Positions 17,986 through 26,718 are shown, numbered from the stretch's first letter. The stretch is 61,376 bases of DNA from an uncultured Lachnospiraceae bacterium (GCA_910586585.1 CAJUKA010000018.1:1-61376), one strand, 5' to 3'. Numbers and translations are program-made. Notes: generated from the sequence alone by a model not told the origin.

Positions 17986-18300
17986 ATGACAGATACAGAG
18001 AAAAAAGTAATGGTGCGGTTATGCATGAAAATATTGACAGAAACAGAGTTATACGAAATGGATATGGAGGTGCGAAATTTAGTTGATTGGATATGCGTTT
18101 CGGAGCAGATGAAAGAGAATAACAACAAAATCCGCAGTCTGACAGGGGAATATAAGCAGATAGAGCCAGAATGTCGGGAGGATATCAGAGAAAAGCTGGA
18201 ACGTATGAAAAAACTGTGTGAGGAGCGTAATCGTCTGTATGAAAAGCAAAATGAATTGAAGGGGCAGAGGGAGAAGTTGGAACGGAGTTTTGTAAAATAA
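17986..18300 (+). CDS. Small coiled-coil protein of unknown function
   Basis: The 104-residue protein is helical and charged, with a Glu/Lys/Arg-rich C-terminal half (CREDIREKLERMKKLCEERN) likely to form a coiled coil. ATG 17986 is preferred, with GAGG at 17977-17980; ATG 17968, inside the preceding gene, is an alternative. It ends just before a clear terminator, closing the mobilisation operon. Confidence 0.6.
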   Translation: MTDTEKKVMVRLCMKILTETELYEMDMEVRNLVDWICVSEQMKENNNKIRSLTGEYKQIEPECREDIREKLERMKKLCEERNRLYEKQNELKGQREKLERSFVK

Positions 18301-18316
18301 TAAAAGATATAAGTGT

Positions 18317-18347
18317 AAGGGCAGGCAAATATGATCTGCCCTTTCCT
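18317..18347 (+). terminator. Terminator of the element 1 mobilisation operon
   Basis: AAGGGCAG (18317-18324) pairs with CTGCCCTT (18336-18343), followed by TCCTT. Confidence 0.8.
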
Positions 18348-18363
18348 TAATGATATTTTATAA

Positions 18364-18381
18364 CATGGTGCTAGCACCATG
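18364..18381. promoter_or_regulatory. Perfect 18-base palindrome
   Basis: CATGGTGCTAGCACCATG is its own reverse complement. It lies between the mobilisation terminator and the promoter of the restriction cassette, about 85 bases upstream of the -35 box. An operator or other protein-binding site is plausible; no match to a known site is claimed. Confidence 0.5.
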
Positions 18382-18465
18382 GGCAATGGGTTATTAAAGA
18401 AAATTATTTTAAACAAATTCAAAAAAAATGAATGTCCTATAGGTGATTGAATAAATCAAAAATGA

Positions 18466-18495
18466 ATTGAAAATATCAATAAAACTTGGTACAAT
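18466..18495 (+). promoter_or_regulatory. Promoter of the element 1 defence cassette
   Basis: TTGAAA at 18466-18471 and TACAAT at 18490-18495 are separated by 18 bases and lie 43 bases before the small HTH regulator gene. Confidence 0.7.
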
Positions 18496-18538
18496 AAGGA
18501 AGAAATAGAGAAAGAGTTTCATATAGGTGTAAGTTGTG

Positions 18539-18766
18539 ATGAAAGTAAATTATAATAAACTATGGAAATTGTTGATAGATAAGGGAATGAGTAAAACGCA
18601 GCTTAGAGAACAAACTGGCGTTACTACAAACACAATTGCAAAAATGGGAAAGAATGAAAATATTTCTACAGAAGTCATTTGTAAAATTTGTAAGGCATTG
18701 AACTGTCAGATTACCGATATAATGGAACTTGTTGAAGAAGATGAAGAAATATTTAATGTGTACTGA
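18539..18766 (+). CDS. Small Cro/C1-type HTH regulator heading the restriction cassette
   Basis: The 75-residue protein is essentially a single helix-turn-helix domain (KLWKLLIDKGMSKTQLREQ, then TNTIAKMGKNENIS). ATG 18539 follows AGGTG; a GTG immediately before it is less likely. It precedes the methyltransferase by 50 bases, the place of a controller protein in restriction-modification systems. A clear homologue (31132) sits in the same slot ahead of the BREX operon in element 2. It probably times or limits expression of the cassette. Confidence 0.8.
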   Translation: MKVNYNKLWKLLIDKGMSKTQLREQTGVTTNTIAKMGKNENISTEVICKICKALNCQITDIMELVEEDEEIFNVY

Positions 18767-18816
18767 TAATTGGACACAAAGTGTGCTAGTATTATTAAAA
18801 AAGAAGAGGTAATCAT

Positions 18817-19851
18817 ATGTTTTATACAATTGAATTGTTTGCTGGTGCTGGTGGACTTGCGTTAGGAATTGAGAAAGCAGGATTTGAAACGCTTGGACTA
18901 ATTGAATTTGATAAAGATGCGTCAGATACATTGAGAAGAAACAGACCTAATTGGAATGTCATTCATGATGATATTGCAAATATTTCTTGTTTGGATTTGG
19001 AAAAATATTTTCATATACAGAAAGGAGAACTGGATTTACTTTCTGGAGGGGCACCTTGTCAGGCGTTTTCATATGCAGGGAAAAGGTTGGGATTGGAAGA
19101 TGCCAGAGGGACGCTTTTTTACCATTATGCGTTATTTTTACAGAAGTTGCAGCCGAAGATGTTTCTGTTTGAAAATGTTAGAGGATTGCTTACACATAAT
19201 CACGGAAATACATATAAGACGATGTTAAGTATTTTTGCAAAGGCAGGATATACAATTGATAAAAAAGTATTGAATGCGTGGGATTACGGAGTCCCTCAAA
19301 AGAGAGAGCGTTTGATTACAGTCGGAATAAGAAATGATTTAGTAGACAAAACAGAATATGTATTCCCCAAACCTCATGACTACAAACCTGTATTGAAAGA
19401 TGTTTTGTTAGATTGTCCAGATAGTCCATATATTCCATATGGAGAAAAAAAGAAAAAGATATTTGAAATGGTTCCGGCAGGTGGATACTGGCGAGACATT
19501 GATCCAAATGTGGCAAAAGAGTATATGAAAAGCTGTTGGGAAATGGAGGGCGGACGTACCGGAATATTACGGAGAATGAGTTTAGATGAGCCGTCATTAA
19601 CTGTATTAACATCGCCGTCTCAAAAGCAGACGGAGCGTTGCCACCCATTGGAGGCAAGACCTTTTACGATAAGGGAAAATGCAAGGTGTCAGACTTTTCC
19701 AGATGAATGGGAATTTTGTGGAAATGTTTCATCTCAGTATAAACAGGTGGGAAACGCAGTGCCAGTTAATTTGGCATGGGATATTGCAACAGAAATACAT
19801 CGTTCACTTGAGATATTGGCAAAAAAAGAGAAAATCAGGGAGGCAATGTAA
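18817..19851 (+). CDS. DNA (cytosine-5) methyltransferase
   Basis: The 344-residue enzyme transfers a methyl group from S-adenosylmethionine to cytosine C5. Motif I is FAGAGG (8-13), motif IV PCQ (80-82, catalytic C81), motif VI ENV (119-121), motif VIII QKRER (161-165), and motif X is GNAVPVNLAWDIA near the C-terminus. The target-recognition region lies between about 180 and 300. The endonuclease gene follows after only 5 bases, so the pair is a type II restriction-modification system; by family its target may be GGNCC-like, which is inference. Confidence 0.95.
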   Translation: MFYTIELFAGAGGLALGIEKAGFETLGLIEFDKDASDTLRRNRPNWNVIHDDIANISCLDLEKYFHIQKGELDLLSGGAPCQAFSYAGKRLGLEDARGTLFYHYALFLQKLQPKMFLFENVRGLLTHNHGNTYKTMLSIFAKAGYTIDKKVLNAWDYGVPQKRERLITVGIRNDLVDKTEYVFPKPHDYKPVLKDVLLDCPDSPYIPYGEKKKKIFEMVPAGGYWRDIDPNVAKEYMKSCWEMEGGRTGILRRMSLDEPSLTVLTSPSQKQTERCHPLEARPFTIRENARCQTFPDEWEFCGNVSSQYKQVGNAVPVNLAWDIATEIHRSLEILAKKEKIREAM

Positions 19852-19856
19852 TCGTA

Positions 19857-20756
19857 ATGAGTTGGTCGTTGGATTTTATATCGGAAGAAAATTTTATTAA
19901 GCATGTAGGAGCAACGATAGAAAAGTATGGTGAGAAACTTGAATCCTATGACGTGAAGCGTTTTAACAAAAATATCATTGACCCTATCAAACTGATTTTC
20001 GATAAAACGGTATATCAGACTTCGTGGGAAGAAATGGTAGGTAATGAAATATTTCGTCAGCGTGACAAGTCAAATAATAATGACATAGGTTACTTTCATC
20101 AAAGGATATTTCAGTATATAGATAAATGCAGAGTGCCGGAGAATGGGAAAGAAGGTGGCTGGGATGTAATTTATCAAAACGAGGATGGAATCGTGTTGCC
20201 TGATGGAGATGTGGTTCATACAGTGTATGTTGAAATGAAAAATAAGCATAATACAATGAACTCAGCTTCGGCAGGCAAAACATATATTAAGATGCAAAAT
20301 CAGTTATTATGTGATGACGATTGCGCTTGTTTTTTGGTAGAAGCAATTGCCCAGAAGTCACAAAATATAAAGTGGGAAACTACGGTAGATGGAAAGCGTG
20401 TATCCCATAAAAGAATAAGACGAGTAAGTTTGGATCAGTTTTATGCAATCACAACTGGGGAAGATAATGCTTTTTATAATATGTGTATGGTTCTTCCAAA
20501 TGTAATTGAAAAGGTAGTAAAGCAGGATGGAACGGTTCAAATTCCGCATGATACTGTTTTACAGGAATTGAAAAATATTGCGGATATGTCAGGTAGAGAG
20601 ACAGAAGATATGGCAATGGCTATTGCTGTATATATGTTAGGATTTAATTCTTATTTGGGGTTTTCGAGTTTGGTAGGAAATGATAAGAACAGGACTGCGA
20701 ATGAGAATTATTTGAAACGGATTTATGCCTATGCAAAGGGATTAGAGAAAATTTAG
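19857..20756 (+). CDS. Eco47II-like type II restriction endonuclease
   Basis: The 299-residue protein resembles the Eco47II/Sau96I-type endonuclease family, recognised from the N-terminal FISEENFIKHV, the KRFNKNIIDPIKLIFDKTVY segment and DIGYFHQRIFQYIDKC. A nuclease-like core is visible as GWDVIYQN then VYVEMKNKHN, compatible with a D...E-x-K active site. It would cut unmethylated sites protected by the adjacent methyltransferase. GGGAGG at 19838-19843 overlaps the end of the methyltransferase gene, so the two are translationally coupled. Confidence 0.85.
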   Translation: MSWSLDFISEENFIKHVGATIEKYGEKLESYDVKRFNKNIIDPIKLIFDKTVYQTSWEEMVGNEIFRQRDKSNNNDIGYFHQRIFQYIDKCRVPENGKEGGWDVIYQNEDGIVLPDGDVVHTVYVEMKNKHNTMNSASAGKTYIKMQNQLLCDDDCACFLVEAIAQKSQNIKWETTVDGKRVSHKRIRRVSLDQFYAITTGEDNAFYNMCMVLPNVIEKVVKQDGTVQIPHDTVLQELKNIADMSGRETEDMAMAIAVYMLGFNSYLGFSSLVGNDKNRTANENYLKRIYAYAKGLEKI

Positions 20757-20776
20757 AGAAGGGATTCTGAAATTAT

Positions 20777-22591
20777 ATGAATGATTTTGTCTTTGGAACA
20801 CAGGAAATAGCAATTAATAAAGAACGATTAAGAATACCACAGTATCAAGCATACGAGGTTATAAAAGAGTATTATGAAAAGGGTGGGACTGATCGAGAAA
20901 TAGGTATAATTTTACCTGTGGGGTGTGGAAAATCAGGATTAATCACATTAGCCCCATTTGCAATTAAGTCAAAAAGGACATTAGTAGTTGCTCCAAATGT
21001 AAAAATTTCAGAACAGTTGTCAAAAGATTTTAATATGTCAAATCCTAAAATGTTTTATTTAAAGTGTGGGGCACTTGATGAAGTGAAAGACGCCTTTCCT
21101 GAATCGGCTGAAATTCGAGGAACGACTGTAAATTATGCGGATTTAGAAAATGCAGATGTTGTTATTACAAATATACAGCAGTTGCAAGGGAATGAAAATA
21201 AGTGGCTATCAAAATTGGATAAAGACTTTTTTGATTTGATTATTTTTGACGAAGCGCATCATAATGTGGCTAACAGTTGGACAGAGTTAAGAAATAAGTT
21301 CCAACATGCTAAAATAATAAACCTTAGTGCAACGCCAATGCGTGCTGATGGACAGATTATGTCAGGAGAAATTGTATATTCTTATCCTGTTTGTGAAGCT
21401 ATAAAGAACGGTTATGTAAAAAAATTGAAAGCAGTTGTACTGAATCCTGCTACGTTAAGATATGTACGAGAAGACCAAGGCGTTGAAACTGAAGTTCCCT
21501 TAGAAGAAGTGCGTCGATTAGGTGAAGAGGATGCTGATTTTAGGCGTAGTATAATTACATCTAAAGAAACAGCAAATACGATAGTTGATGCGTCTATTCG
21601 AGAATTGCGGAAAATTCGAGATAATTCTAAGAATAACAAACATAAAATAATTGCATCAGCTTTGAATTATAAGCATTGTATTAAAATTAAGGAAGCCTAT
21701 GCAGCGAGGGGATTGAAAGCGGACTATATTCATTCAAAAGAAGATAGTAAGCATAATAAAAGAGTGTTAGAAAAATTGGAAAATAATGAACTGGATGTGA
21801 TTGTACAAGTTAAAAAATTAGGAGAAGGATTTGATCATCCTTATTTGAGTGTAGCTGCAATCTTTAGTGTTTTTAATAATCTGTCACCTTTTATTCAATT
21901 TGTGGGTCGTATTATGCGAGTGGTTGACCAAAATGATCCAAATAGTTTAAATAATATTGGAACGGTAGTATTTCACGCAGGAGCTAATATTGCTAAAAGG
22001 TGGGAAGATTTTCAGGAATATAGTCAAGCTGATCAAGAATACTTTGACCAATTATTGCCATTAGAGGGATTAGATTTTAATGATGCCTCAGAATTAGAAA
22101 TTGATCCAGAGAGTAGTAGAACACCACATATAAATTATGTCAAGATAACAAAGCAAGACGATGTCTTATTGCAAGAGATACCATTATTGGATGATGAAAA
22201 TGTAAGAAATGCTGTTGATATTCTGTTAAAAAACGGAATGTCTCCTGAAATTTATAAGGAAATTTATGAACAGTTACATCCTATTAAATTTTCTAAAGTA
22301 CAGAAAAGACAAGCAGACAGGAAAGCATTAGATGATTTGATAAAAACAATGGCAGGAGAACTTTTATATAGGCATTGCATTAATCCAGAAGGGAAAAATT
22401 TGGATAAAACATTTGTGAGAACTAATTTCGTTGTTATTAAATCTGCCATTGATAAGAAAGTTTCTATTTTGACAGGAGTAGAAAAGGGGAAACGGAATGA
22501 AATGACACAAGTTCAGATTGACTTAGCGAATAATAAATTACAAGAAATCTGCAATGAAGTAGAAAAGGAGTGGTTTAATGGCGAAACCTAA
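20777..22591 (+). CDS. DEAH-box superfamily 2 helicase associated with the restriction system
   Basis: The 604-residue protein has helicase motif I PVGCGKS (47-53), motif II DEAH (158-161), motif III SATP (184-187) and motif VI QFVGRIMR near residue 375. The C-terminal 200 residues are outside the two RecA domains and of unknown role. It lies 20 bases after the endonuclease in the same orientation and is probably the third component of the cassette, for example a DNA translocase. It has no nuclease motif of its own that I can see, so it is not a fused type I or III R subunit. Confidence 0.88.
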   Translation: MNDFVFGTQEIAINKERLRIPQYQAYEVIKEYYEKGGTDREIGIILPVGCGKSGLITLAPFAIKSKRTLVVAPNVKISEQLSKDFNMSNPKMFYLKCGALDEVKDAFPESAEIRGTTVNYADLENADVVITNIQQLQGNENKWLSKLDKDFFDLIIFDEAHHNVANSWTELRNKFQHAKIINLSATPMRADGQIMSGEIVYSYPVCEAIKNGYVKKLKAVVLNPATLRYVREDQGVETEVPLEEVRRLGEEDADFRRSIITSKETANTIVDASIRELRKIRDNSKNNKHKIIASALNYKHCIKIKEAYAARGLKADYIHSKEDSKHNKRVLEKLENNELDVIVQVKKLGEGFDHPYLSVAAIFSVFNNLSPFIQFVGRIMRVVDQNDPNSLNNIGTVVFHAGANIAKRWEDFQEYSQADQEYFDQLLPLEGLDFNDASELEIDPESSRTPHINYVKITKQDDVLLQEIPLLDDENVRNAVDILLKNGMSPEIYKEIYEQLHPIKFSKVQKRQADRKALDDLIKTMAGELLYRHCINPEGKNLDKTFVRTNFVVIKSAIDKKVSILTGVEKGKRNEMTQVQIDLANNKLQEICNEVEKEWFNGET

Positions 22592-22814
22592 ATCTTTTGT
22601 TAAGAGCATTAGCATAGAGAAAGCAAAGAAAGCACATAATTGCCAACATAATTCTAAACATAGAATTTTAGCTGGGGATATGCGTTTAAAATTAAAAGAA
22701 GGGAGAACGTCAGAATATTTTTGTACGGCTTGTGCACTTGATACAATTCGGCGTGATATGGCAATGTTGGAAGAAATAAAGGATTGCTTGGAAAAGGGAC
22801 AATCAGAGAAGTAA
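22578..22814 (+). CDS. Small zinc-finger protein
   Basis: The 78-residue basic protein overlaps the helicase gene by 14 bases. Residues C22, H24, H28, C49 and C52 (HNCQHNSKH, then FCTAC) could bind one zinc ion. The tight coupling suggests it works with the helicase, perhaps as a nucleic-acid-binding adaptor. Function is unknown. Confidence 0.7.
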   Translation: MAKPKSFVKSISIEKAKKAHNCQHNSKHRILAGDMRLKLKEGRTSEYFCTACALDTIRRDMAMLEEIKDCLEKGQSEK

Positions 22815-22875
22815 AAATGTTTTTGATATTTTATGTATGATATATTGTTAAATTTGTGTTTATGAGGAACTGTAA

Positions 22876-23433
22876 ATGAAAAAATGTTATTTGGCATTTC
22901 AGGCAAAAATATTTTACGAAACATTTGTGGTATTAAGGAAAATGATTAGTGGAAAGAATGGCATTGTTAGATATTATGTGCCATATATAGTGAATGGTAC
23001 ATTTTCAGCAGAACTGGCATTAAAATCAATATTAACTGAAAATGAAACTGCTTACCAAAAAGAGCATAATCTGTTAAAATTATTTTTCCTGCTACCCAAA
23101 GTGTATAGAGATGAAATAATTTCAAGGTTTATATTATTATATCCAGCTTATAATCAAGACAATCTTTCAGTAGATTTGGTATTACTATCTGATGCATTTA
23201 TTGATTGGCGTTATAGTTTTGAAGGAAATGTTGCTCCGATGGATACTAAGTTTGTGGATTCTTTTATTACTGCAATTGCTAAGACATTAGAAGCGCATTA
23301 TAATGTGGATTATGTGGAATGTGAAGATGGTGGAATATCTGAAGAAGAATTTGATAAATTAGCAGCGGAAGAAAGGCAATTACAATATGAAAAACATTTA
23401 AAGAAATTGGGTATTGATAATGATCTTAGCTGA
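22876..23433 (+). CDS. HEPN-like protein at the end of the restriction cassette
   Basis: The 185-residue helical protein has a pattern reminiscent of HEPN proteins: FSAELALKSIL, then EHNLLKLFFLLP and FIDWRYSFEG. A canonical R-x4-6-H motif is not obvious, so it may be a non-catalytic HEPN or a different helical fold. It is the last gene before the element 1/element 2 junction. Its ATG lies 61 bases after the zinc-finger gene. Confidence 0.6.
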   Translation: MKKCYLAFQAKIFYETFVVLRKMISGKNGIVRYYVPYIVNGTFSAELALKSILTENETAYQKEHNLLKLFFLLPKVYRDEIISRFILLYPAYNQDNLSVDLVLLSDAFIDWRYSFEGNVAPMDTKFVDSFITAIAKTLEAHYNVDYVECEDGGISEEEFDKLAAEERQLQYEKHLKKLGIDNDLS

Positions 23434-23451
23434 TGGTCAGTGCAGAGGGAA

Positions 23452-23481
23452 TTGTGGTTCTATTTTGGTTCTAAAAAATTT
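23452..23481 (+). repeat. Element 1 right-end arm-type repeat
   Basis: TTGTGGTTCTA followed by TTGGTTCTAAAA repeats the left-end block at 12814-12843 with few differences and in the same orientation. It lies 95 bases inside the right attachment site. Confidence 0.6.
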
Positions 23482-23575
23482 GAAAACCTCAAATAGTATG
23501 GCTAAAATAGGAGAATATAAACACAAAATCCAATGAAATATGTGAAAAAGCATTGTAATTATGTTCCCTACGAAC

Positions 23576-23629
23576 CGTGAGGGTGGCAGGACTGTTGGGT
23601 CTGGCAGGGTTGCTACTATCATTGAGTAA
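23576..23629 (+). pseudogene. Second tuf 3' tail: attachment site at the element 1/element 2 junction
   Basis: These 54 bases encode REGGRTVGSGRVATIIE and a stop, the C-terminus of EF-Tu, but with different codons from tuf itself (for example AGG and GGG in place of CGT and GGT). The reading frame upstream is unrelated, so this is not a gene but the displaced or element-borne tail left by site-specific integration. It shares a longer exact block (about 31 bases from 23574) with the third copy at 51914. Confidence 0.92.
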
Positions 23630-23650
23630 TTGAAAATTCATTGAATTTAT

Positions 23651-23686
23651 GGGACTTTCCGAGATTTCTCGGAGAGTCCTTTTTTC
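23651..23686 (+). terminator. Terminator accompanying the second tuf tail
   Basis: GGGACTTTCCGAG and CTCGGAGAGTCC form a hairpin followed by TTTTTT. The position relative to the stop matches the tuf terminator, but the stem sequence differs, which shows that the tail travels with its own terminator. Confidence 0.88.
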
Positions 23687-23711
23687 GATGTTTGATGGAA
23701 TTGATAAGCCG

Positions 23712-23736
23712 TGATAACAGAATGATAACAAAAATT
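23712..23736 (+). repeat. Element 2 left-end arm-type repeat
   Basis: Tandem TGATAACA motifs (TGATAACAGA, ATGATAACAAAAA) recur near the right end of the element at 51793-51817. The sequence differs from the element 1 repeats, as expected for an integrase with its own arm specificity. The gap 23434-23832 holds only the attachment site, terminator and these repeats. Confidence 0.6.
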
Positions 23737-23832
23737 CGCTAATTTTGAAGAAACGAGTGTAGCGCAATAGTTATCAGATTCTAGCAGATAAGTCTTTGAC
23801 CGTATACGATAACTCACCATTTGTTTTGCGCA

Positions 23833-25065
23833 TTAATTCTTTGAAGAATCTAACTTGAGCAATTCTTTATTCTTTTCAATGTATTCTTTCCATACAGCTT
23901 CGCGGTCTTTCTGGTGTGTGTTCTCATATTTTTCGGTATATTCGTCATGAAGTGCCTTTAACTGATCCATGAGTGGTGTGTCAGCAGGGAGTTTCCCTCT
24001 GCGGATGCGGGCATACAGTCTGTTGTATGATTTAGTAAATTCCGTATGAATCGGGTGGCTGAATAACTTTTCCTTATAGGATTTCCGACTGGCGTACTCG
24101 TTACAGGTAGTGGAAGTGTCTCTGTATATTCTTGTGCAGTATTCTTGGTTGGAAGTGTACTTCACACGAAAATATCCATTGCAGAGTCTGCATTTTTTGA
24201 TAACGAGTTCGTCTTCAAGCAGTAGTCGGATGCCTATACATAAGAACTGTTTGAATGATGTAACAGGGTATTTCCCGATTGCATTATCTGTAATAAGGTT
24301 AGAAGTATGATTTAGGTACTCTAACCAATTTTGTGCATTGGAATGAGCATTTGTTTGGGTATGGATGTCAGGTAGAAAAGTATCTTTCATTTCCATAGTG
24401 GATAATGCATCCGATTGAAAATCCTGCTTACTGGCATACAGGCAATAGGAATGGTATATTTCAGCTATTGCACTGCTGGGCAGTTGTAAGCCTTGCTTTG
24501 ACGGTTCTATGATAACCTCATCTAAATAATTTCTTGCCTGCGTATATAAAGTTTCAAAATTATTTACTTCTTCGGATAATAGTTTTGCGCATTGAAGCAG
24601 CCCCGCATCGGCTGATTTTCCGGCTTGTTGATAGCAGGAACGCATTACCATATGAAATAAAGGATACAGATAAGACAGTGCCGGATGTTCTTCAAAGCAG
24701 GACTGCAATATCGGCATGATTTGTCCGGCAGAAGTCTCGATATCTTTTGGTATGTGTTCGCAGCAATATAAATTGAAGGTTTCTTTGTCAAAGGGGCAGT
24801 CGATGCCGAGCAATGGCAAAACAGACTTCAATTTCTCAAATGCTACAATAGCAGATTCCTTTTCAGGCATATCATAATCAAGGATTTCCATAATGCCGGT
24901 ATGGATAGCTGCTTTCTTTATAAAGCAGGCAGTCCCGCTTTTGTGCGTATTCTCATCATCATAAATGGAAGAAAGAGTTTCTTCGTGGGGATGGCGGTTA
25001 ATGCTATAGGTTGCAACATTAAAGTGAAAATCATTTTTGATGATGTCCTGCGAATATAAATTCAT
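23833..25065 (-). CDS. Zinc-finger protein divergent from xis-int (DUF6076-like), element 2
   Basis: The 410-residue protein is largely helical. Its C-terminal third holds a probable zinc site (KKCRLCNGYFRVKY, then a later YC and TC) followed by a highly charged tail (KLPADTPLMDQLKALHDEY). The cysteine pattern resembles CGNR-type fingers; the name DUF6076 is from memory. It is transcribed away from xis, in the slot held by a repressor in element 1, so a regulatory role in excision is likely. A homologue is at 52125-53345. Confidence 0.7.
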   Translation of the reverse strand: MNLYSQDIIKNDFHFNVATYSINRHPHEETLSSIYDDENTHKSGTACFIKKAAIHTGIMEILDYDMPEKESAIVAFEKLKSVLPLLGIDCPFDKETFNLYCCEHIPKDIETSAGQIMPILQSCFEEHPALSYLYPLFHMVMRSCYQQAGKSADAGLLQCAKLLSEEVNNFETLYTQARNYLDEVIIEPSKQGLQLPSSAIAEIYHSYCLYASKQDFQSDALSTMEMKDTFLPDIHTQTNAHSNAQNWLEYLNHTSNLITDNAIGKYPVTSFKQFLCIGIRLLLEDELVIKKCRLCNGYFRVKYTSNQEYCTRIYRDTSTTCNEYASRKSYKEKLFSHPIHTEFTKSYNRLYARIRRGKLPADTPLMDQLKALHDEYTEKYENTHQKDREAVWKEYIEKNKELLKLDSSKN

Positions 25066-25174
25066 GCTTAAAATTCCTTTCTATCAGATGAACGGTGTAA
25101 AATAGCTTCTCATAAATACATTTCTTTTCTTATAGATACAATAGTATCACAAGATAAAAATAAATTCAACAAAA

Positions 25175-25227
25175 TTATCTTGACAAATATTCTGTATTGA
25201 TTTATTATAGGAAACAAGTCAAGATAA
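25175..25227. promoter_or_regulatory. xis-int promoter of element 2 with flanking inverted repeats
   Basis: TTGACA at 25180-25185 and TATTAT at 25203-25208 are spaced by 17 bases. An exact 10-base inverted pair, TTATCTTGAC (25175-25184) and GTCAAGATAA (25218-25227), straddles the promoter, and a further CAAGATAA lies at 25150. These are probable operators. Confidence 0.7.
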
Positions 25228-25288
25228 ATTAAAATACAAAAATAAAAACTTGACAATATACAGCGTCAGTGCAGGAGGAGGGAGGTAG

Positions 25289-25486
25289 ATGAATAACAAT
25301 TATATGGTAACGGCACAGGATGTCGTTGATATGCTTGGCGTTTCTAAGGGACACGCATATAAGATTATCAGACAGTTGAACAAAGAACTGGAAGATAGCG
25401 GCTATATTGTCGTGTCAGGCAAGATTCCCAGAGCATATTGGGATAAGAAGTTTTACGGGTATCAAAGCGGAGTGACAACAGCGTAA
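25289..25486 (+). CDS. xis: Excisionase-like DNA-binding protein of element 2
   Basis: The 65-residue helix-turn-helix protein (TAQDVVDMLGVSKGHAYKII) is closely similar to the one in element 1, including the IPRAYWDKKFYGYQ ending. A strong AGGAGGGAGG site precedes it. A 122-base spacer with a small hairpin separates it from the integrase gene, in contrast to 15 bases in element 1. Confidence 0.75.
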   Translation: MNNNYMVTAQDVVDMLGVSKGHAYKIIRQLNKELEDSGYIVVSGKIPRAYWDKKFYGYQSGVTTA

Positions 25487-25608
25487 CAGGAGGTCGGCAT
25501 ATCATTCAGATAGCATATGTGGCTGAAACGAAAAGCAAATTTGAGGGCAGTTCTGCGGGACTGATTATATGACAAACCGCAGACTGTCCTGAAAGGAAAG
25601 GAGATTTT

Positions 25609-26718
25609 ATGTCAGTCTATAAGGATGAGCAGAGAGGAACATGGTATTGTATGTTCCGTTACAATGATTGGACGGGCAGGCAGAAACAAAAGTGCAAAAG
25701 AGGTTTCAAAACAAAAAGAGAAGCAAAAGAGTATGAGGAACAATTTATGCAAACAACAGAAGCAGACATGAATATGAAAGTGGGAGCTTTTGTTGAGACA
25801 TATTTCAGGGATAAGCAGGGTGAATTGAAGGAACGGTCGATCAAGAATAAGAGATATATGATTGAACGGCATATCCTTCCGTACTTTGAAAATAAGTCCA
25901 TGAATGAAATTACACCGGCAGACATTATCCAGTGGCAGAACAAAATGCGGGAGGCTGGATATTCGCAGACATATCTGCGGATGCTTCAGAATCAGATGAC
26001 AGCGTTATTTACCCATGCTTCCAATATCTACAACTTGACAAACAATCCCTGCAAGAAAGTAAAGAAAATGGGGAAGTCAGATGCGGATAAAATGGATTTT
26101 TGGACTTATGAGGAGTACCAGCAATTCATTAATACGATTGAAGCGGGAAGCAGATATTATGTGCTGTTTGAAATTTTATTCTGGACGGGTATGCGTATTG
26201 GAGAATTACTTGCGTTATTAAAAAGCGACGTGAATTTTCAGGAGAACAAAATATCCATTTCAAAAACCTATTACCGGGCTGAAGGAAAAGATGTCATCAC
26301 AACGCCTAAGACGGAACAGTCAGTCAGGACAATAGATATTCCAGAATTTTTGACGCAGGAAATCAAGGCGTATTGTGATAAGCTGTATGAATTTCCCGAC
26401 AGTGAAAGGCTTTTCCCCATTGTATGCGAAGCAGTGCAGCATAAAATGGTAAGGCATATTCAGAAGTCAGGAGTAAAAAGGATTAGGGTGCATGATTTGA
26501 GACATTCGGCATGTGCGTATCTTGCGCATCAGGGAGTGGCGCCTATGGTTATTAAGGAACGCATGGGACATAAGGATATTAAGATTACCTTGAATACATA
26601 TGGGCATTTATATCCTAACGAACAGAAAAAAGTTGCGGATATGCTGAACCGAAAGCGGAATGAAGCATCAAGTGAAAATGCCCCTGCCGGAAACAGGGAC
26701 ATTTCAGGTACAGATTGA
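25609..26718 (+). CDS. int: Tyrosine integrase of element 2
   Basis: The 369-residue integrase is closely related to that of element 1 over its full length. The catalytic residues are visible in FWTGMRIGEL (Arg), VHDLRHSACAYL (His, Arg), MGHKDIK (His) and LNTYGHLYP (Tyr). It is expected to act on the same tuf core with its own arm sites (TGATAACA repeats). Confidence 0.97.
   Translation: MSVYKDEQRGTWYCMFRYNDWTGRQKQKCKRGFKTKREAKEYEEQFMQTTEADMNMKVGAFVETYFRDKQGELKERSIKNKRYMIERHILPYFENKSMNEITPADIIQWQNKMREAGYSQTYLRMLQNQMTALFTHASNIYNLTNNPCKKVKKMGKSDADKMDFWTYEEYQQFINTIEAGSRYYVLFEILFWTGMRIGELLALLKSDVNFQENKISISKTYYRAEGKDVITTPKTEQSVRTIDIPEFLTQEIKAYCDKLYEFPDSERLFPIVCEAVQHKMVRHIQKSGVKRIRVHDLRHSACAYLAHQGVAPMVIKERMGHKDIKITLNTYGHLYPNEQKKVADMLNRKRNEASSENAPAGNRDISGTD

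Noticed and set aside
18770..18795. A separate promoter for the methyltransferase (TTGGAC ... TATTAT)
   Set aside because: The spacer is only 14 bases. The methyltransferase is more simply read from the promoter at 18466. The CACAAAGTGTG repeat there could be an operator but is too short to call.
20777..22591. R subunit of a type I or type III restriction enzyme
   Set aside because: Helicase motifs are present, but no nuclease domain motif is seen, no specificity subunit is present, and the neighbouring methyltransferase is a C5 enzyme paired with a type II endonuclease.
23576..23629. A second complete tuf gene
   Set aside because: Only the last 17 codons are present; the upstream sequence is unrelated in all frames. 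The same holds for 51914-51967.
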